Shown here piece by piece: positions 1-10,766 of a DNA stretch of 64,000 bases. Within the stretch, counting starts at the first letter, position 1; each line of letters opens with the position of its first letter. The translations under genes and the position numbers were made by a program. The stretch covers positions 1 to 64,000 of the forward strand of contig JAIPAM010000008.1 of the NCBI GenBank assembly GCA_021740105.1, given 5' to 3'. This DNA is from Flavobacterium sp. Its GTDB lineage: Bacteria > Bacteroidota > Bacteroidia > Flavobacteriales > Flavobacteriaceae. The notes below the pieces were generated by a model. That model was not told the DNA's origin and ran no database searches. It saw nothing but the letters and a program-made list of their open reading frames with translations.

Positions 1-3000
1 CTTTAATTTTCATAATGTAAATACCTGTAGCTGCATTACTCATTTTCACTTCGTAATTCGTGTTTTGAGTAGCATTGTTTAGGGTTCCTTTTTCTACTTC
101 CTGACCGATCGCATTGTAAATATAGTAGGTATAGATTCCTGTTGCTAACGTTCCTAAATTCACTTGGAAGGTATCTCCGGTTACCGGGTTAGGAACAATG
201 CTGAAACCAGTTGCAGTTGGGTTGTTAGTTCCTAAAACCGCATTTTGGAATACTATTCTAAAACGATCGCCTGTACTTAACGCATCGGTGGTTACGGTGA
301 ACGGATATTCTACCGCAGCACCCTCCAAGTTAAGTGGCGTTCTTGAATTGGTAAACAAATCTTCCAGTGTAGCACTTAAATTAGTTGCAACAAAATCTTC
401 CGTATTTATTTTCAATTTGTAGTTGGCACCTGCAGTAGTTCTCCAAACACGTACATTCAATACATCAGAAGCTACTAATGGCAAGTGGTGGTTACTAGCA
501 AACAGAGATCCATTTTTAACAAAAGCAACATTCTCTGTTCCATTGGCCATTTTGTTTGGTGTTTGATTGGCATTAGCATCTGGTAAAATAACCGTCATGG
601 CGCCATCACGTCCCGACCATTCGTTGTTTTCTTGTTTGTATAAACCTACACGCAATAATTGTGCTGGTGCGGCATCTCTAAAAATTATACTTGCACCGTT
701 ATTAGTAATTCCCTTATGTGATTCTTTTATAGTAAACGTATCAGCAGCTGAAGACTTTACAAAGAATGCTTGTCCAGACTGGATTTCTGTTGATGCAACT
801 ATAGTATTAGTATCATTTGCGTAAGCTCCAGCTCCAGCTGGATCAAATGTATTATAAACTCCTACATTTCCTGCTCCAATAGCTTGCCAAATCCAAATAG
901 TATTATCAAAAGCATTATTGGCACTATCATCTAACATCGCTTTTAAGTTCAACGGACTCGCATATGGATTTCCAATAAAGGTATATTTATCAGCCGTAGT
1001 CGTATAGGTTTGATTACCAGTAAATAAAGAACCTGTAGCTCTTAAAGTTGCTGCTGCTGCAGAATTACTTGAAATGTTTCCAGATCCGTAAGGCCCTGTT
1101 ACAAAAGCCATAAAAGGTTTGTTTTTGTTACCATTCATCATGGAATTCGATCCATTAGTAGCAGTAATTCCAGTCCAATTGTTATTTGCTGAATTATACT
1201 CTAAAAGAGAATTACTAGAACCACCTGCAGTTAAACCATTACTACCGCCTGGCATCCAAATATCAAAACCATTTACTCCGTTTCCAGCACCACTATTGGC
1301 GCCATTTTCTTGCCAGTTGGCGAATATTGAATTGGTGGTGTTAACCGGAGCTGTTAATGCTCTCCAAGCACGTTTAGCTGGAATGTAGCGTTCTACGGTT
1401 ACGTTTCCTGTTATAGTTCCTGTAGTTAACGAACCTATTGATGCCGTTCCGGAAGCGTTTGACTTCAATGTTAATAAACCAGCTGTAGTTAATGTTCCAT
1501 TTAAATTTAAAATACCAGTAGAAGGAACCGATTTAACACCTGAACCACTTAATGTAATATTTCCTTGGTAAACTGATGAACCAAATGTATAAATGGTTTG
1601 AACACCTGCTCTATTGTAATTAATATTTGAGTTGGCATCAAAGTTGAATGTATTGTTAGTATTACTTGGTGTAACAAATGAAGTTGGTTCATTTGTAATG
1701 TTTAAAGTTCCACCTGAAGCAATAGAGAAAGTATGACCAGCTACACCACTTGCACTACATACAATTCTAGGTGTGTTTATGATACCTGTAGCACCTATTG
1801 AAACTGAAACTGCTGAAGTAGCATTGTTAGTAGTTAAATATAAACCGTAAGTTGGAGTACCACCAGAAGGTGTTCCATTGTATTGAATATCTAAAGTTCC
1901 ATTTACAGTTAATGAGCCACCTCTTTCAGTAGCAGCTGCACCATCAGTTCCATCAATAGAAATAGCAGAGGCTGCAGTTTCTGTTCCGTCTCCTATACAA
2001 GTTAATGTTCTACTTGAATTAATTACTATATTAAAAATTGAACCTGCAACATTGTTATATAATGCTGTATTATTTGAACTTTGTGAACCAGATCCTGTTC
2101 CACCATATCTTAAATTTACATTCATATCAAAAGTTAAAGTAGTGGTAGTAGCTGCTGGGCTAGTTATGGAATTTTTTGCAATACGCGCTGCATCAAAAGT
2201 ACCACTACCTGATATAAGACAAGTTGAACCTTCTACATCAAAACCAATTGCATCGTAAGTAGAACCGTTACCAATTGTTCCATTACAAGTAATATCTCCA
2301 TAAACGTTTATAAAGGTAGTAGCAAATTGGTTTGAAAATAATTTACCTCCACTGCCCTGTACCATTAAGTTTTTACAATAATTTGATGTTCCAGTTACAG
2401 TTACCTGATCACCACTTAAAATGGTAACATCTTTGGTAACATAGGTAGTACTTGTTGGTGCTACCGAAGCTGCAACCCATGTACCTGTCGCTGAATACGT
2501 TTGCCATGTACTAGTTGATGACCAAACACCACCTCCAGTACCATTAGACCTAAAATCGCCAAAAGTACCTGCATCAACTGTCATTTGATTACCTTCTGCG
2601 GTACCAGTATTTGAACCGGAAGCTAAAGTAATATCACCATTGGCAGCTATGCTAGCTGTAAATGTTCTTCCAGTTGTAGCACCACTTGCGATATTTGCAA
2701 TTACTAAATATTTAGTGGCGGCCGTTAAACCTGTTTGAGCCAAACTTGAAAATGATAATGTACTCGATAAAGTAGAGACTGTTTGAACCAACACATCGGT
2801 ACCGTTATCATAAACTCCATTGCTATTTGCATCTTTATATAACCTAAAGTTTGATATATCGCTGCTAGTTGCAGTACCTGCAGTATTAATATTTAACGCT
2901 GTAAAATCAACCAAACCTGTTGGGGTTAATTGAAAACCAAACACAACAAAATCTGTTGCGGCTTTTGTAACATTGGAAGCTGAAGGTGTGCCAGTGTTAT

Positions 3001-5110
3001 CAGTAGCAGATGAAGGATTACCCACATACATGGTGTTTCCTGCAGGTGTATTACTAACTGAACCGGTAACGTTGGTTGTTATATCTGAAGTAGCAGCTAT
3101 GCTTAAAGTAATTGTTCTACCATTAGTTGGGCTTCCAGCAACAGTTGCTTGCACTAAATACCTATATGTTGTTCCGTCTGCCAAACCTGTTTGTGCATTT
3201 GTAAAGCTAGAAAAAGCTAAAGGGTTAGCAAGTGTTGAAACTGTTTTTACCAATACGTCACCAATATTTATGGTTCCACTGTTATCTGCATCTAAGTATA
3301 AATCAAAAGTGCTTATATCGCTAGTTGTAGCAGTTCCAGCGGTTGTTATATTCAAAGCAGTAAAATTAACACTACCTCCTGAAGGGGTTAAACTAAAACC
3401 ATAAATTAATTTACCGCTTCCGGTTCCTAAATTAGCTGATGAAGGTCTGCCAGTAGTACCAAGTGACACATTGGTAGTTGAAGGTGCAACAATAGTCAAA
3501 GTATTTCCTGTTGGTGCATTTGTGGATGTACCCATAGTAACCAAACTACCACCTGCGTTGGTAAGATTTGAAGTATAAGCTATACTATTAATGGTATTAT
3601 TTGAAGCAATACTAGGAGTAAATGTGCGAGTTGTAGTTGCACTTGCAGATACATCGCCTATAATTAAAAAGTTTTTGCTACTACCTTGAGCAATGTAACT
3701 GCTTAGCGAAAGACCACTAAAAATTATATTACTGCCTGAAATAGTTCCAATTGTTGTAAATCCAGCTGCTATTTCACTTGTATCTGCAACACCATCATTG
3801 TTAGCGTCGTTTAATATGCGGAAATTTGAAATATCTGTTCCTAAAACAGCAGTACCTGATGTGGCTAATACTACTTTCTTAACAGTTGAATTTCCTTCAT
3901 CTGCACTTAAATTCATTTGAAACAAAACAGTGTTTGAACTACCTTTTGTAATATTACCCGTAGCAGGAGTATTTGCACCTTTGCTAATTGTTTGTTTGAT
4001 TGGCGAGAATGCTAATCCACGAAAAGCATTATTTCCCGATATTGTTGTTAAAGTGGTGGTTGTCATAAATCCAGTACCGTTATCGTTTGCAGTTACTAAT
4101 ATTGTTGAGTTACAAGCAAATACTTTTGCTCCGTTTGCACTTGTTGAGAAGGAATATCCACTCCAATCTACGGCAATTGCAGATGCCGCAGTGCAGGTAA
4201 ACCCAGAAGACGCGGCACTCCATGTACCCCCGCTATATGAATTAGAACTGTAAGTTCCACTATAAGTAAATCTTGATATTTGATTAGCGCTACTAAATGC
4301 ATATATTGTTAAACCATCAGGACTAACGGAAAAGCAATTAGATCCTGTTGCAACAATTAAATTTGTAGCTGTGGTTGATGCTGTGGTCGGTTTTCCTGAT
4401 CCAAGTTGCCAAACTCCTTGGGTACTTGAAGCTGTAGAAAAATATAATTGTCCATTATAAATTTGTATGTTTCTTGTATTTGTAACTGTAGTTGAAACTG
4501 TAGTAACCGTTCCAGGTGTATTTGTATGTTGGATTCCTATTTTTCCACCTGTTAACCAATAATTTGTTCCATCATCTGTTGCAGCACCTCTTAATTCATT
4601 ATTACCAGAAAGCCAAAGTGTGGTTGCTTGGATACCTGATCCAATTGTTCCCGACCCATTAAGGAGCCTAACTGTACCATTTGTAGTAAAGGTAGTATTT
4701 GCAGCGCCTAAAGCAGCAAAGTATCCAGGTACTGCTAAATAACGTCCATTCTCAGATCGTGTTAATTGCCCAGCAGAGGTGGCGGTGCCAGAAATACAAA
4801 CTTGATTTGCTGCCGGTCCAGATGTAGCAGGAAAAGCAAAACTGTAATTTGAAGATGATTGCGAAGCACCTGTTGGAACATATTCTTCAATTACAACTGC
4901 AGTTGCTGTATTAGTCAAATTGGCTCCTGATGTAACTTTAAAGACAGAAAGATATCCATCATTAAATTTTGAAGTGTTCTGCCCCCAACTCACTCCCATT
5001 CCCATCACCATTATAAACAGCGCCAATATTCCGTTAAAGCGAGTCGTATTTATTTTATTGCTAGGAGTAGCAAAAAGTGTCGTACACTTAAAAAGTAAAG
5101 TATTTTTCAT
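1..5110 (-). CDS. Giant secreted T9SS type A sorting-domain protein (3' end cut by window edge)
   Basis: An uninterrupted minus-strand frame of 1,703 codons begins at ATG 5110-5108 and runs off the left edge only a few residues before the expected end. It starts with an export signal (hydrophobic stretch at about residues 27-40, then SWGQ). Residues about 70-395 look like a beta-propeller-like region. Three tandem repeats of about 140 residues follow (about 404-847), each with a DISxFxLYxDAxxxG-type core. Residues about 860-1230 are a Thr/Ser/Gly-rich beta-solenoid-like region. A module starting near VERYIPAKRAWR at about residue 1233 is common in flavobacterial surface proteins. The last 70 residues have the T9SS type A pattern: a PNP motif, then ATGIYIMKIK. 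It is predicted to cross the outer membrane by T9SS and be released or anchored at the surface. Substrate and function are unknown. Missing residues are probably fewer than 15. Confidence 0.9.
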   Translation of the reverse strand, partial: MKNTLLFKCTTLFATPSNKINTTRFNGILALFIMVMGMGVSWGQNTSKFNDGYLSVFKVTSGANLTNTATAVVIEEYVPTGASQSSSNYSFAFPATSGPAANQVCISGTATSAGQLTRSENGRYLAVPGYFAALGAANTTFTTNGTVRLLNGSGTIGSGIQATTLWLSGNNELRGAATDDGTNYWLTGGKIGIQHTNTPGTVTTVSTTVTNTRNIQIYNGQLYFSTASSTQGVWQLGSGKPTTASTTATNLIVATGSNCFSVSPDGLTIYAFSSANQISRFTYSGTYSSNSYSGGTWSAASSGFTCTAASAIAVDWSGYSFSTSANGAKVFACNSTILVTANDNGTGFMTTTTLTTISGNNAFRGLAFSPIKQTISKGANTPATGNITKGSSNTVLFQMNLSADEGNSTVKKVVLATSGTAVLGTDISNFRILNDANNDGVADTSEIAAGFTTIGTISGSNIIFSGLSLSSYIAQGSSKNFLIIGDVSASATTTRTFTPSIASNNTINSIAYTSNLTNAGGSLVTMGTSTNAPTGNTLTIVAPSTTNVSLGTTGRPSSANLGTGSGKLIYGFSLTPSGGSVNFTALNITTAGTATTSDISTFDLYLDADNSGTINIGDVLVKTVSTLANPLAFSSFTNAQTGLADGTTYRYLVQATVAGSPTNGRTITLSIAATSDITTNVTGSVSNTPAGNTMYVGNPSSATDNTGTPSASNVTKAATDFVVFGFQLTPTGLVDFTALNINTAGTATSSDISNFRLYKDANSNGVYDNGTDVLVQTVSTLSSTLSFSSLAQTGLTAATKYLVIANIASGATTGRTFTASIAANGDITLASGSNTGTAEGNQMTVDAGTFGDFRSNGTGGGVWSSTSTWQTYSATGTWVAASVAPTSTTYVTKDVTILSGDQVTVTGTSNYCKNLMVQGSGGKLFSNQFATTFINVYGDITCNGTIGNGSTYDAIGFDVEGSTCLISGSGTFDAARIAKNSITSPAATTTTLTFDMNVNLRYGGTGSGSQSSNNTALYNNVAGSIFNIVINSSRTLTCIGDGTETAASAISIDGTDGAAATERGGSLTVNGTLDIQYNGTPSGGTPTYGLYLTTNNATSAVSVSIGATGIINTPRIVCSASGVAGHTFSIASGGTLNITNEPTSFVTPSNTNNTFNFDANSNINYNRAGVQTIYTFGSSVYQGNITLSGSGVKSVPSTGILNLNGTLTTAGLLTLKSNASGTASIGSLTTGTITGNVTVERYIPAKRAWRALTAPVNTTNSIFANWQENGANSGAGNGVNGFDIWMPGGSNGLTAGGSSNSLLEYNSANNNWTGITATNGSNSMMNGNKNKPFMAFVTGPYGSGNISSNSAAAATLRATGSLFTGNQTYTTTADKYTFIGNPYASPLNLKAMLDDSANNAFDNTIWIWQAIGAGNVGVYNTFDPAGAGAYANDTNTIVASTEIQSGQAFFVKSSAADTFTIKESHKGITNNGASIIFRDAAPAQLLRVGLYKQENNEWSGRDGAMTVILPDANANQTPNKMANGTENVAFVKNGSLFASNHHLPLVASDVLNVRVWRTTAGANYKLKINTEDFVATNLSATLEDLFTNSRTPLNLEGAAVEYPFTVTTDALSTGDRFRIVFQNAVLGTNNPTATGFSIVPNPVTGDTFQVNLGTLATGIYTYYIYNAIGQEVEKGTLNNATQNTNYEVKMSNAATGIYIMKIK

Positions 5111-5158
5111 TTTTTAATGAATTAGTTAATTGGTGGGTGATATAATTATTAGTTGGCA

Positions 5159-5166
5159 CAAATTTA
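5159..5166 (-). promoter_or_regulatory. Putative Bacteroidota -7 box for the giant T9SS gene
   Basis: TAAATTTG on the minus strand matches the Bacteroidota sigma-A -7 consensus TAnnTTTG, 48 bp upstream of the ATG at 5110. No convincing -33 TTTG is seen at the usual 19-20 bp spacing, so the call rests on the -7 box and its position. Confidence 0.5.
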
Positions 5167-5452
5167 GTTTTGATAACTGAATTCAGTTGTAAAATAAGTT
5201 TACTAAATTATCAACAAAATGTTTGTTAATTGAGTTATCGATGTTAAAGTTTAGCCTTTGTTGTTAATTCTGAGTTAACGTTTAATATCGTTGACCGTTG
5301 TTCGTTGTTCGTTTTTTGTTGACCGTTGAAAACGGATTTATAATAACTAATCACTGAAAGCTTCTTCCTAATTAACACTAAACTAACTATTTAGCAAGAA
5401 TAATTTTAATATTTAATAACGATAGTTTTACCTTCTAACTTAGTTATTGGAA

Positions 5453-5460
5453 TAAATTTG
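5453..5460 (+). promoter_or_regulatory. Putative -7 box for the LTD/T9SS gene
   Basis: TAAATTTG fits TAnnTTTG exactly and lies 22 bp before the ATG at 5483. The -33 region is weak (TTTTACC around 5426-5432). Confidence 0.5.
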
Positions 5461-5482
5461 GATCTTAACTTATTAATTTATT

Positions 5483-8131
5483 ATGAAAAAAAATTACATT
5501 CTTTTTCAACTAACGATGGTGTTGGTTGCTTTATTTGGTAGTATTGAAATCACTACTGGCCAAACGATTAACCTTAATAATTATGTAAGAGTAGGTCGTT
5601 ATGATTTACCAGAACCCACAAGAACGGCGCACCCCGTTAATAATTTATTGTGTCAAGAGGCTTCAGGGATAACCTACAATTGGGATACCGATACCCTTTT
5701 TATTGTAGGTGATGGAAGTACCGCAATTGTCCAAGTGTCTAAAACAGGGGCTTTAATAAATACCATGACTTTAGCACAAGGAGCAAGCCCACAAGGAACG
5801 GAGTTTTATGATACCGAAGGAATCACTTACATAGGCAATGGCCAGTTTGTTATGGCAGAAGAGAGAGACCGAAAGTTGGTGAAATTCACCTATGTTGCTG
5901 GAGGAACGTTAACCAGAAGTAACACGCAAACCGTTACCATAGGAACGTTTGTAAACAACACGGGAACCGAAGGATTATCATTTGATCCATTAACTAACGG
6001 ATATATTGTTTTAAAAGAAATCACTCCAATAGGAATTTTCCAAACAGGAGTTGATTTTGCAGCTGGTACCGCTACAAATGGTTCTCCAACAACGGTCAAC
6101 TCTACCAATTTATTTGATCCAGCTTTATTACCAGTAACTGATGTTGCCGATGTATTTGCATTATCCAATATTCCTGCCTTATCTGCTAATCCGTTGTACC
6201 CTAACTTATTGGTGTTAAGCCAAGAAAGCGCTAAAATTGTAAATGTAAATAGAAGTGGTGTAATCTCTAGCACGTTGAATATTGCTTCCGATTTAGGAAA
6301 TCCATTGGACCTTCCAAATCAACAACACGAAGGATTAACAATGGATCGTGATTATAAATTGTATGTAATAAGTGAAAATGGCGGAGGGGGTATCGACTAC
6401 CCACAATTATGGGTTTATGCTCTTTCTACCGCTAACAATGCAGCACCTACCGCTATTGCATTGACTAACAGAACCAATTCTATTTTAGAAAATAGCAATA
6501 CGACCTCTCCAGTTAGAGTAGCCGATATTGTGGTTACCGATGATGGATTAGGTACCAATAACTTAACTATTTCAGGTCCTGATGCCGCTATTTTTCAAAT
6601 TATCGGATCTAGTTTATTCATTCGTTCAGGGACTGTTTTGGATTTTGAAACAAGAGCCAGTTACAACATCACAGTAAATGTTGACGATACTTCAATAGGA
6701 ACTACTCCAGATGCAACCGTAAGTTACGTTTTAACTGTTCTTGATGTGGCTGTAGAAACTACTCCAGCTGCAACGGTTTCCATTACCGAAGTTGCTCCAT
6801 GGTCAAGCGGAACTACAAGTGTAGCTGCCGACTGGTTTGAAGTTACCAATTATGGCACTACGGCGCTTGATATTACGGGTTGGAAAGTAGATGACAATTC
6901 TAATTTGTTTACTTCAGCACTTACATTAAACGGAATTACAAGTATTGCACCTGGTGAATCTGTAATATTTTTAGAAACTAGTGCTACCAATGCAGCAACA
7001 ATTATTGCCAATTTTAAATCGACTTGGTTTGGAATTAATCCTCCAGCCAATTTACAAGTAGGATCGTATACCGGTGGTAGTATCGGTTTAAGTACGGGTG
7101 GCGATGCAGTTAATTTATTTGATGCCAATGGAAATCTAAAAGCCAATGTTGTTTTTGGAGCTGCTACTACCAATTTTTCATTTAATAATGCGGCAGGTTT
7201 GAACAATGCTACCATCACTTTGTTAAGTCAAATTGGGGTTAACGGCGCAATTGCGGCAATTAATGATTTACCTCAAATAGGTTCTCCAGGAAATGTAGGA
7301 AAATTAATTATATCTGAAGTTGCTCCTTGGGCTAGTGGAAGTAGTCCTTTAGCTGCAGATTGGTTTGAATTAACCAATACCAAAGCAATACCTTTGAATA
7401 TTACAGGATGGAAAGTAGACGACAATTCTCAATCTCCAGTAGCAGCCGTAGCGCTTAGTGGAATAACAACTATCAACCCTGGAGAATCAGTAATTTTTAT
7501 TGAAACAACTGATTTACCGGGTAAAACCGCAGCTTTTAAAACCAACTGGTTTGGAACAAATCCTCCAGCAGGTTTACGAATTGGGAACTACACAGGAAGT
7601 GGTGTAGGATTAGGAACTGGAGGTGATCAAGTAAATATTTACAATGCCACCAGTACCACTCCGGAAACATCGGTAGTATTTGGTGCTTCACCTACTACAA
7701 CTTTTGCCACTTTTGACAATACAGCAGGAATTAATTCTACCACTACTGCCGTTACAGCATTAAGCGCCGTTGGGGTAAATGGTGCCTTTGTAGCTGTTAA
7801 CAGTGCAACCGAAATAGGTTCACCTGGAGCTTACGTTATTACAAATCCAAATTTGAATATCGTAGATCCTTCAATGAATACCAATGAAATGAAATTAGTA
7901 GCGTATCCAAATCCTTCGAGTTCTAATTTTCAATTGAACTTAATCAATGGTACTGAAGAGAAAGTAGCTATTAAAATATACGACATGATGGGTCGATTAT
8001 TAGAATTGCATACCGTTAATTCTATTGAGGTAAGCAACCAAAAACTAGGTGCAAATTTACCTAGTGGTATCTACAATGTAGTAGTTAATCAAGGAGAGGT
8101 TTCAAAATCAGTAAGAGTGATTAAGAACTAG
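5483..8131 (+). CDS. Secreted SdiA-regulated/lamin-tail-domain protein with T9SS sorting domain
   Basis: 882 residues. A Sec signal peptide (MKKNYILF, hydrophobic core, TTGQ) is followed by an SdiA-regulated-like propeller domain at about residues 35-320, with motifs such as EGITYIGNGQFVMAEERDRK. A cadherin-like segment (about 325-425, DFETRASYNITVNVDD) comes next, then two lamin tail domains at about 432-590 and 607-770. Both lamin tail domains begin (I)SEVAPW or ITEVAPW and contain ITGWKVDDNS. The C-terminus from about residue 800 is a T9SS type A sorting domain (AYPNPSSSNFQLNL, then LPSGIYNVVVNQG). By family knowledge it is exported by Sec, then by T9SS. Lamin tail domains are often joined to nucleases or phosphatases, but no such catalytic motif is seen here. 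It is divergent from the other giant T9SS gene. Confidence 0.9.
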   Translation: MKKNYILFQLTMVLVALFGSIEITTGQTINLNNYVRVGRYDLPEPTRTAHPVNNLLCQEASGITYNWDTDTLFIVGDGSTAIVQVSKTGALINTMTLAQGASPQGTEFYDTEGITYIGNGQFVMAEERDRKLVKFTYVAGGTLTRSNTQTVTIGTFVNNTGTEGLSFDPLTNGYIVLKEITPIGIFQTGVDFAAGTATNGSPTTVNSTNLFDPALLPVTDVADVFALSNIPALSANPLYPNLLVLSQESAKIVNVNRSGVISSTLNIASDLGNPLDLPNQQHEGLTMDRDYKLYVISENGGGGIDYPQLWVYALSTANNAAPTAIALTNRTNSILENSNTTSPVRVADIVVTDDGLGTNNLTISGPDAAIFQIIGSSLFIRSGTVLDFETRASYNITVNVDDTSIGTTPDATVSYVLTVLDVAVETTPAATVSITEVAPWSSGTTSVAADWFEVTNYGTTALDITGWKVDDNSNLFTSALTLNGITSIAPGESVIFLETSATNAATIIANFKSTWFGINPPANLQVGSYTGGSIGLSTGGDAVNLFDANGNLKANVVFGAATTNFSFNNAAGLNNATITLLSQIGVNGAIAAINDLPQIGSPGNVGKLIISEVAPWASGSSPLAADWFELTNTKAIPLNITGWKVDDNSQSPVAAVALSGITTINPGESVIFIETTDLPGKTAAFKTNWFGTNPPAGLRIGNYTGSGVGLGTGGDQVNIYNATSTTPETSVVFGASPTTTFATFDNTAGINSTTTAVTALSAVGVNGAFVAVNSATEIGSPGAYVITNPNLNIVDPSMNTNEMKLVAYPNPSSSNFQLNLINGTEEKVAIKIYDMMGRLLELHTVNSIEVSNQKLGANLPSGIYNVVVNQGEVSKSVRVIKN

Positions 8132-8169
8132 ACTTTAGTTCTTGAAATAGAAAATAATTTATTTGTTAG

Positions 8170-8216
8170 TTGAGTAGGGTATTGGTATTTAGTATATCAA
8201 TACCCTTACTCTTTTG
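8170..8216 (+). terminator. Rho-independent-like terminator after the lamin-tail gene
   Basis: GAGTAGGGTATTG (8172-8184) pairs with CAATACCCTTACTC (8198-8211) around a 13-nt loop, with one bulged A, and is followed by a short T-rich run. It lies 40 bp after the stop codon. Confidence 0.65.
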
Positions 8217-8328
8217 TGAACTTTTTAGGATAGTGTCAATTATTTACATATTTTCGCATGATAACTGATTTCAAGCTTGGCATTAGCCCTAAAATTAGAT
8301 TTCGGTAAGTTATAAAAATGGGTATTTT

Positions 8329-9978
8329 ATGAAATTGTTTACTGAAGCCAAGTTGAAATTTACCGGATTTGAAAAAATCATAGTGGCTCTCCTTCTGGTG
8401 ATTTATATAAATAATTTATTTTTAGACATCATGAGAATCGATGCTGCCCAATATGCTTCGATCTCATTAGAAATGCTACAAAATCAATCTTACCTCCAAG
8501 TGTATGATTTGCAAAAGGATTATTTAGACAAACCACCGTTGTTATTTTGGATTTCAAGTTGGAGTATGAATGCCCTAGGAATTTGCAACTTTGCTTATAA
8601 AATAGGTGCTTTCCTATTCCTACTATTTTCGCTGTTTGCGATTTATAAATTCACAGCGAATTACTATAATCAGAAGATTGCTAAAAATGCCGTATTGGTA
8701 TTTGCAACCTGCCAGGCTTTTTTTCTAATGTCCAACGATGTAAGAACCGACGGAATATTGACTTCTTGTGTCATTATTGCGATTTGGCTGATTTCAGAAT
8801 ATTGGCATAAAAATAAAATTTCCTACTTGATTTTTGCGGGTGTTTTTACTGCTTTTGCCATGATGGCTAAAGGACCTATTGGAATTATTGCAGTTTTAAT
8901 GACTGTTGGACTTCATTTGTTGTATCAAAAGCAATGGAAAAAGATATTTAATTTATCGTGGTTGCTTTTTATTTTTGTAGTTGCTCTCTTTTTGATTCCA
9001 ATGTCTTATGGGCTTTACACCCAATTTGACCTTCATCCTGAAAAGATGGTTAACGGGAAATTAGAGCAAAGCGGACTCTATTTTTACTATTGGCTTCAGA
9101 GTTTTGGGAGGATTACTGGAGAAAATGTTTGGGACAATGGTTTGCCTTGGCACTTTTTCATTGGATCCATAAGCTGGGACTTTTTCCCATGGATATTGGT
9201 ACTTTATGCAGGTTTATTTGTTCAAATAAAAAAAGTAGTTGCTGTTAAAAATCAAAAGTTGCCAGAAATTATTACTATAACTGGCTTCATTTTACTTTTT
9301 GCCTTATTATCGCTGTCCAAATATAAATTGCCACATTATATTTTTGTAACACTTCCCTTTGCGAGTATTATTTGCGCCATTTACATGGATAAATTAACCA
9401 ATAAGCAACAATTAATTTGGGAGCGAATTTATTTTGCTTTTGGAGTTTTAGTCGCAATTGCAATAACTATTTACCTATTATTTTTCTTTACAGAAGTCAA
9501 TTATCTGATTTATATATTGATAGGAATTCAACTCTTTTTACTGTTAAGAAGTAAGAAACTTCCGATCAATGGAATTTTCCGATTAATTACTTATGTCATA
9601 GTTTTGAATGTTTTTTTAAGTTTTGTTTTTTACCCAAAACTGCTAACGTTCCAAGCCGATGCTATGGCTGGAAAATGGTTTTATGAAAACAAACCCAACG
9701 AGAAAGTTTATTTTGTCAATGATAAATCGCATTTGTTTAACTTTTACACTAAAAATTCTAAGCATCAATCGGTACTTCTTAAAGATTTAGATTCGATTCA
9801 TGAATCGTGCTGGTTGTATACCGATGGAGCTAATTTATCAGAAATACAAAAAGGCAAAACGATATTGGAAACAAAGAAATTTGCCGATTATCCAATTACA
9901 AGACTAAAATTAGATTTTTTGCTGTATAGTAAAAGATACAAGACAATAACCTACAATTATTTATTAAAAATTAAATAA
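8329..9978 (+). CDS. ArnT/PMT-like membrane glycosyltransferase (GT-C fold)
   Basis: 549 residues with about 11-12 predicted membrane segments. The first periplasmic loop carries the GT-C/ArnT signature: an acidic [13 protein letters not shown] segment, then DKPPLLFW. A short soluble C-terminal part follows residue about 445. Family members move a sugar from a polyprenyl-phosphate carrier onto lipid A, glycans or proteins on the periplasmic face. The GT2 polyprenyl-phosphate sugar synthase 8 bp downstream probably makes the donor, so the two genes form a donor-plus-transferase pair. The acceptor cannot be told from sequence. No lipid A aminoarabinose genes are nearby, so arnT is not assigned. 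Confidence 0.85.
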   Translation: MKLFTEAKLKFTGFEKIIVALLLVIYINNLFLDIMRIDAAQYASISLEMLQNQSYLQVYDLQKDYLDKPPLLFWISSWSMNALGICNFAYKIGAFLFLLFSLFAIYKFTANYYNQKIAKNAVLVFATCQAFFLMSNDVRTDGILTSCVIIAIWLISEYWHKNKISYLIFAGVFTAFAMMAKGPIGIIAVLMTVGLHLLYQKQWKKIFNLSWLLFIFVVALFLIPMSYGLYTQFDLHPEKMVNGKLEQSGLYFYYWLQSFGRITGENVWDNGLPWHFFIGSISWDFFPWILVLYAGLFVQIKKVVAVKNQKLPEIITITGFILLFALLSLSKYKLPHYIFVTLPFASIICAIYMDKLTNKQQLIWERIYFAFGVLVAIAITIYLLFFFTEVNYLIYILIGIQLFLLLRSKKLPINGIFRLITYVIVLNVFLSFVFYPKLLTFQADAMAGKWFYENKPNEKVYFVNDKSHLFNFYTKNSKHQSVLLKDLDSIHESCWLYTDGANLSEIQKGKTILETKKFADYPITRLKLDFLLYSKRYKTITYNYLLKIK

Positions 9979-9986
9979 AAACTAAA

Positions 9987-10706
9987 ATGGTGAAAAAATT
10001 ATCGATTATTATTCCTGCTTACAACGAAGGAAATACTATACATTTAATTTTAGATAAGATTAAAAATGTTAATTTATTGAACAACATTGAAAAAGAAATT
10101 ATTATTGTTAATGATTGTTCTAGTGACCATACCGAGCAAGCAATTCAAGATTACATTAAAAACAATGAAAACCTAAATATTCAGTATTTCAAACACGAAT
10201 TCAATAAAGGTAAGGGAGCGGCGCTTCATACTGGAATTAGTAAGGCAACTGGAGATTATACTATTATTCAAGATGCTGATTTAGAATACGACCCTATTGA
10301 ATTCAATATATTGTTAAAACCCATTTTGGAAGGTTTTGCAGATGTGGTTTACGGATCTAGATTTATGGGTGGCAAACCACACAGAATATTATTTTTCTGG
10401 CATACGATAGGAAATAAATTTCTAACGATGCTTTCCAATATGTTTACCAATCTTAATTTAACAGATATGGAAACGTGTTATAAAATGTTCAATACAAAAA
10501 TAATTCAAGGGATAAAGCTGAATGAAAACCGTTTTGGATTTGAACCCGAAGTAACTGCAAAAATAAGTAGAATAAGTAAAATTAGAATTTATGAAGTGGG
10601 TATTTCCTATTACGGGAGAACCTACGAAGAAGGTAAAAAAATTGGTTGGAAAGATGGATTTAGAGCTTTATATTGTATAGTTAAATACGGATTATTGAAA
10701 ATGTAA
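9987..10706 (+). CDS. GT2 polyprenyl-phosphate sugar synthase (dolichol-phosphate mannosyltransferase-like)
   Basis: 239 residues, a complete single-domain GT2 enzyme of the DPM1-like subfamily. Visible motifs are [17 protein letters not shown] at the N-terminus, [22 protein letters not shown], the DxD-type metal site in [11 protein letters not shown], and [12 protein letters not shown]. There is no C-terminal membrane domain, so it resembles soluble or peripheral DPM enzymes. It should load a nucleotide sugar onto undecaprenyl phosphate on the cytoplasmic side. The 8-bp gap to the upstream GT-C transferase indicates one operon and a shared pathway. Mannose versus glucose or another sugar cannot be decided. 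Confidence 0.85.
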   Translation: MVKKLSIIIPAYNEGNTIHLILDKIKNVNLLNNIEKEIIIVNDCSSDHTEQAIQDYIKNNENLNIQYFKHEFNKGKGAALHTGISKATGDYTIIQDADLEYDPIEFNILLKPILEGFADVVYGSRFMGGKPHRILFFWHTIGNKFLTMLSNMFTNLNLTDMETCYKMFNTKIIQGIKLNENRFGFEPEVTAKISRISKIRIYEVGISYYGRTYEEGKKIGWKDGFRALYCIVKYGLLKM

Positions 10707-10766
10707 AGAGTAGGTCGATGATCGTTGACTTTTTTTTTTTAGACGAATATCGATTAGCTAATAAGG

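Larger units (their letters stand above)
5111..5482. other. Divergent intergenic region between two T9SS cargo genes
   Basis: This 372-bp AT-rich gap separates the two divergent T9SS genes. It holds a -7 type box for each gene near its ends. Its centre has a GTTG/CCG-rich patch in which the 10-mer TTGACCGTTG occurs twice (5291-5300 and 5319-5328), resembling simple intergenic repeats seen again near 10.7 kb. I see no ORF or RNA gene in it. Confidence 0.6.

Noticed and set aside
198..5117. Plus-strand ORFs across the first 5 kb
   Set aside because: They are shadows of the single long minus-strand T9SS gene, which has signal peptide and sorting domain in one frame.
5890..7218. Minus-strand ORFs inside the lamin-tail gene
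   Set aside because: Low-complexity antisense frames of a Thr/Ser-rich gene; no start or family signal.
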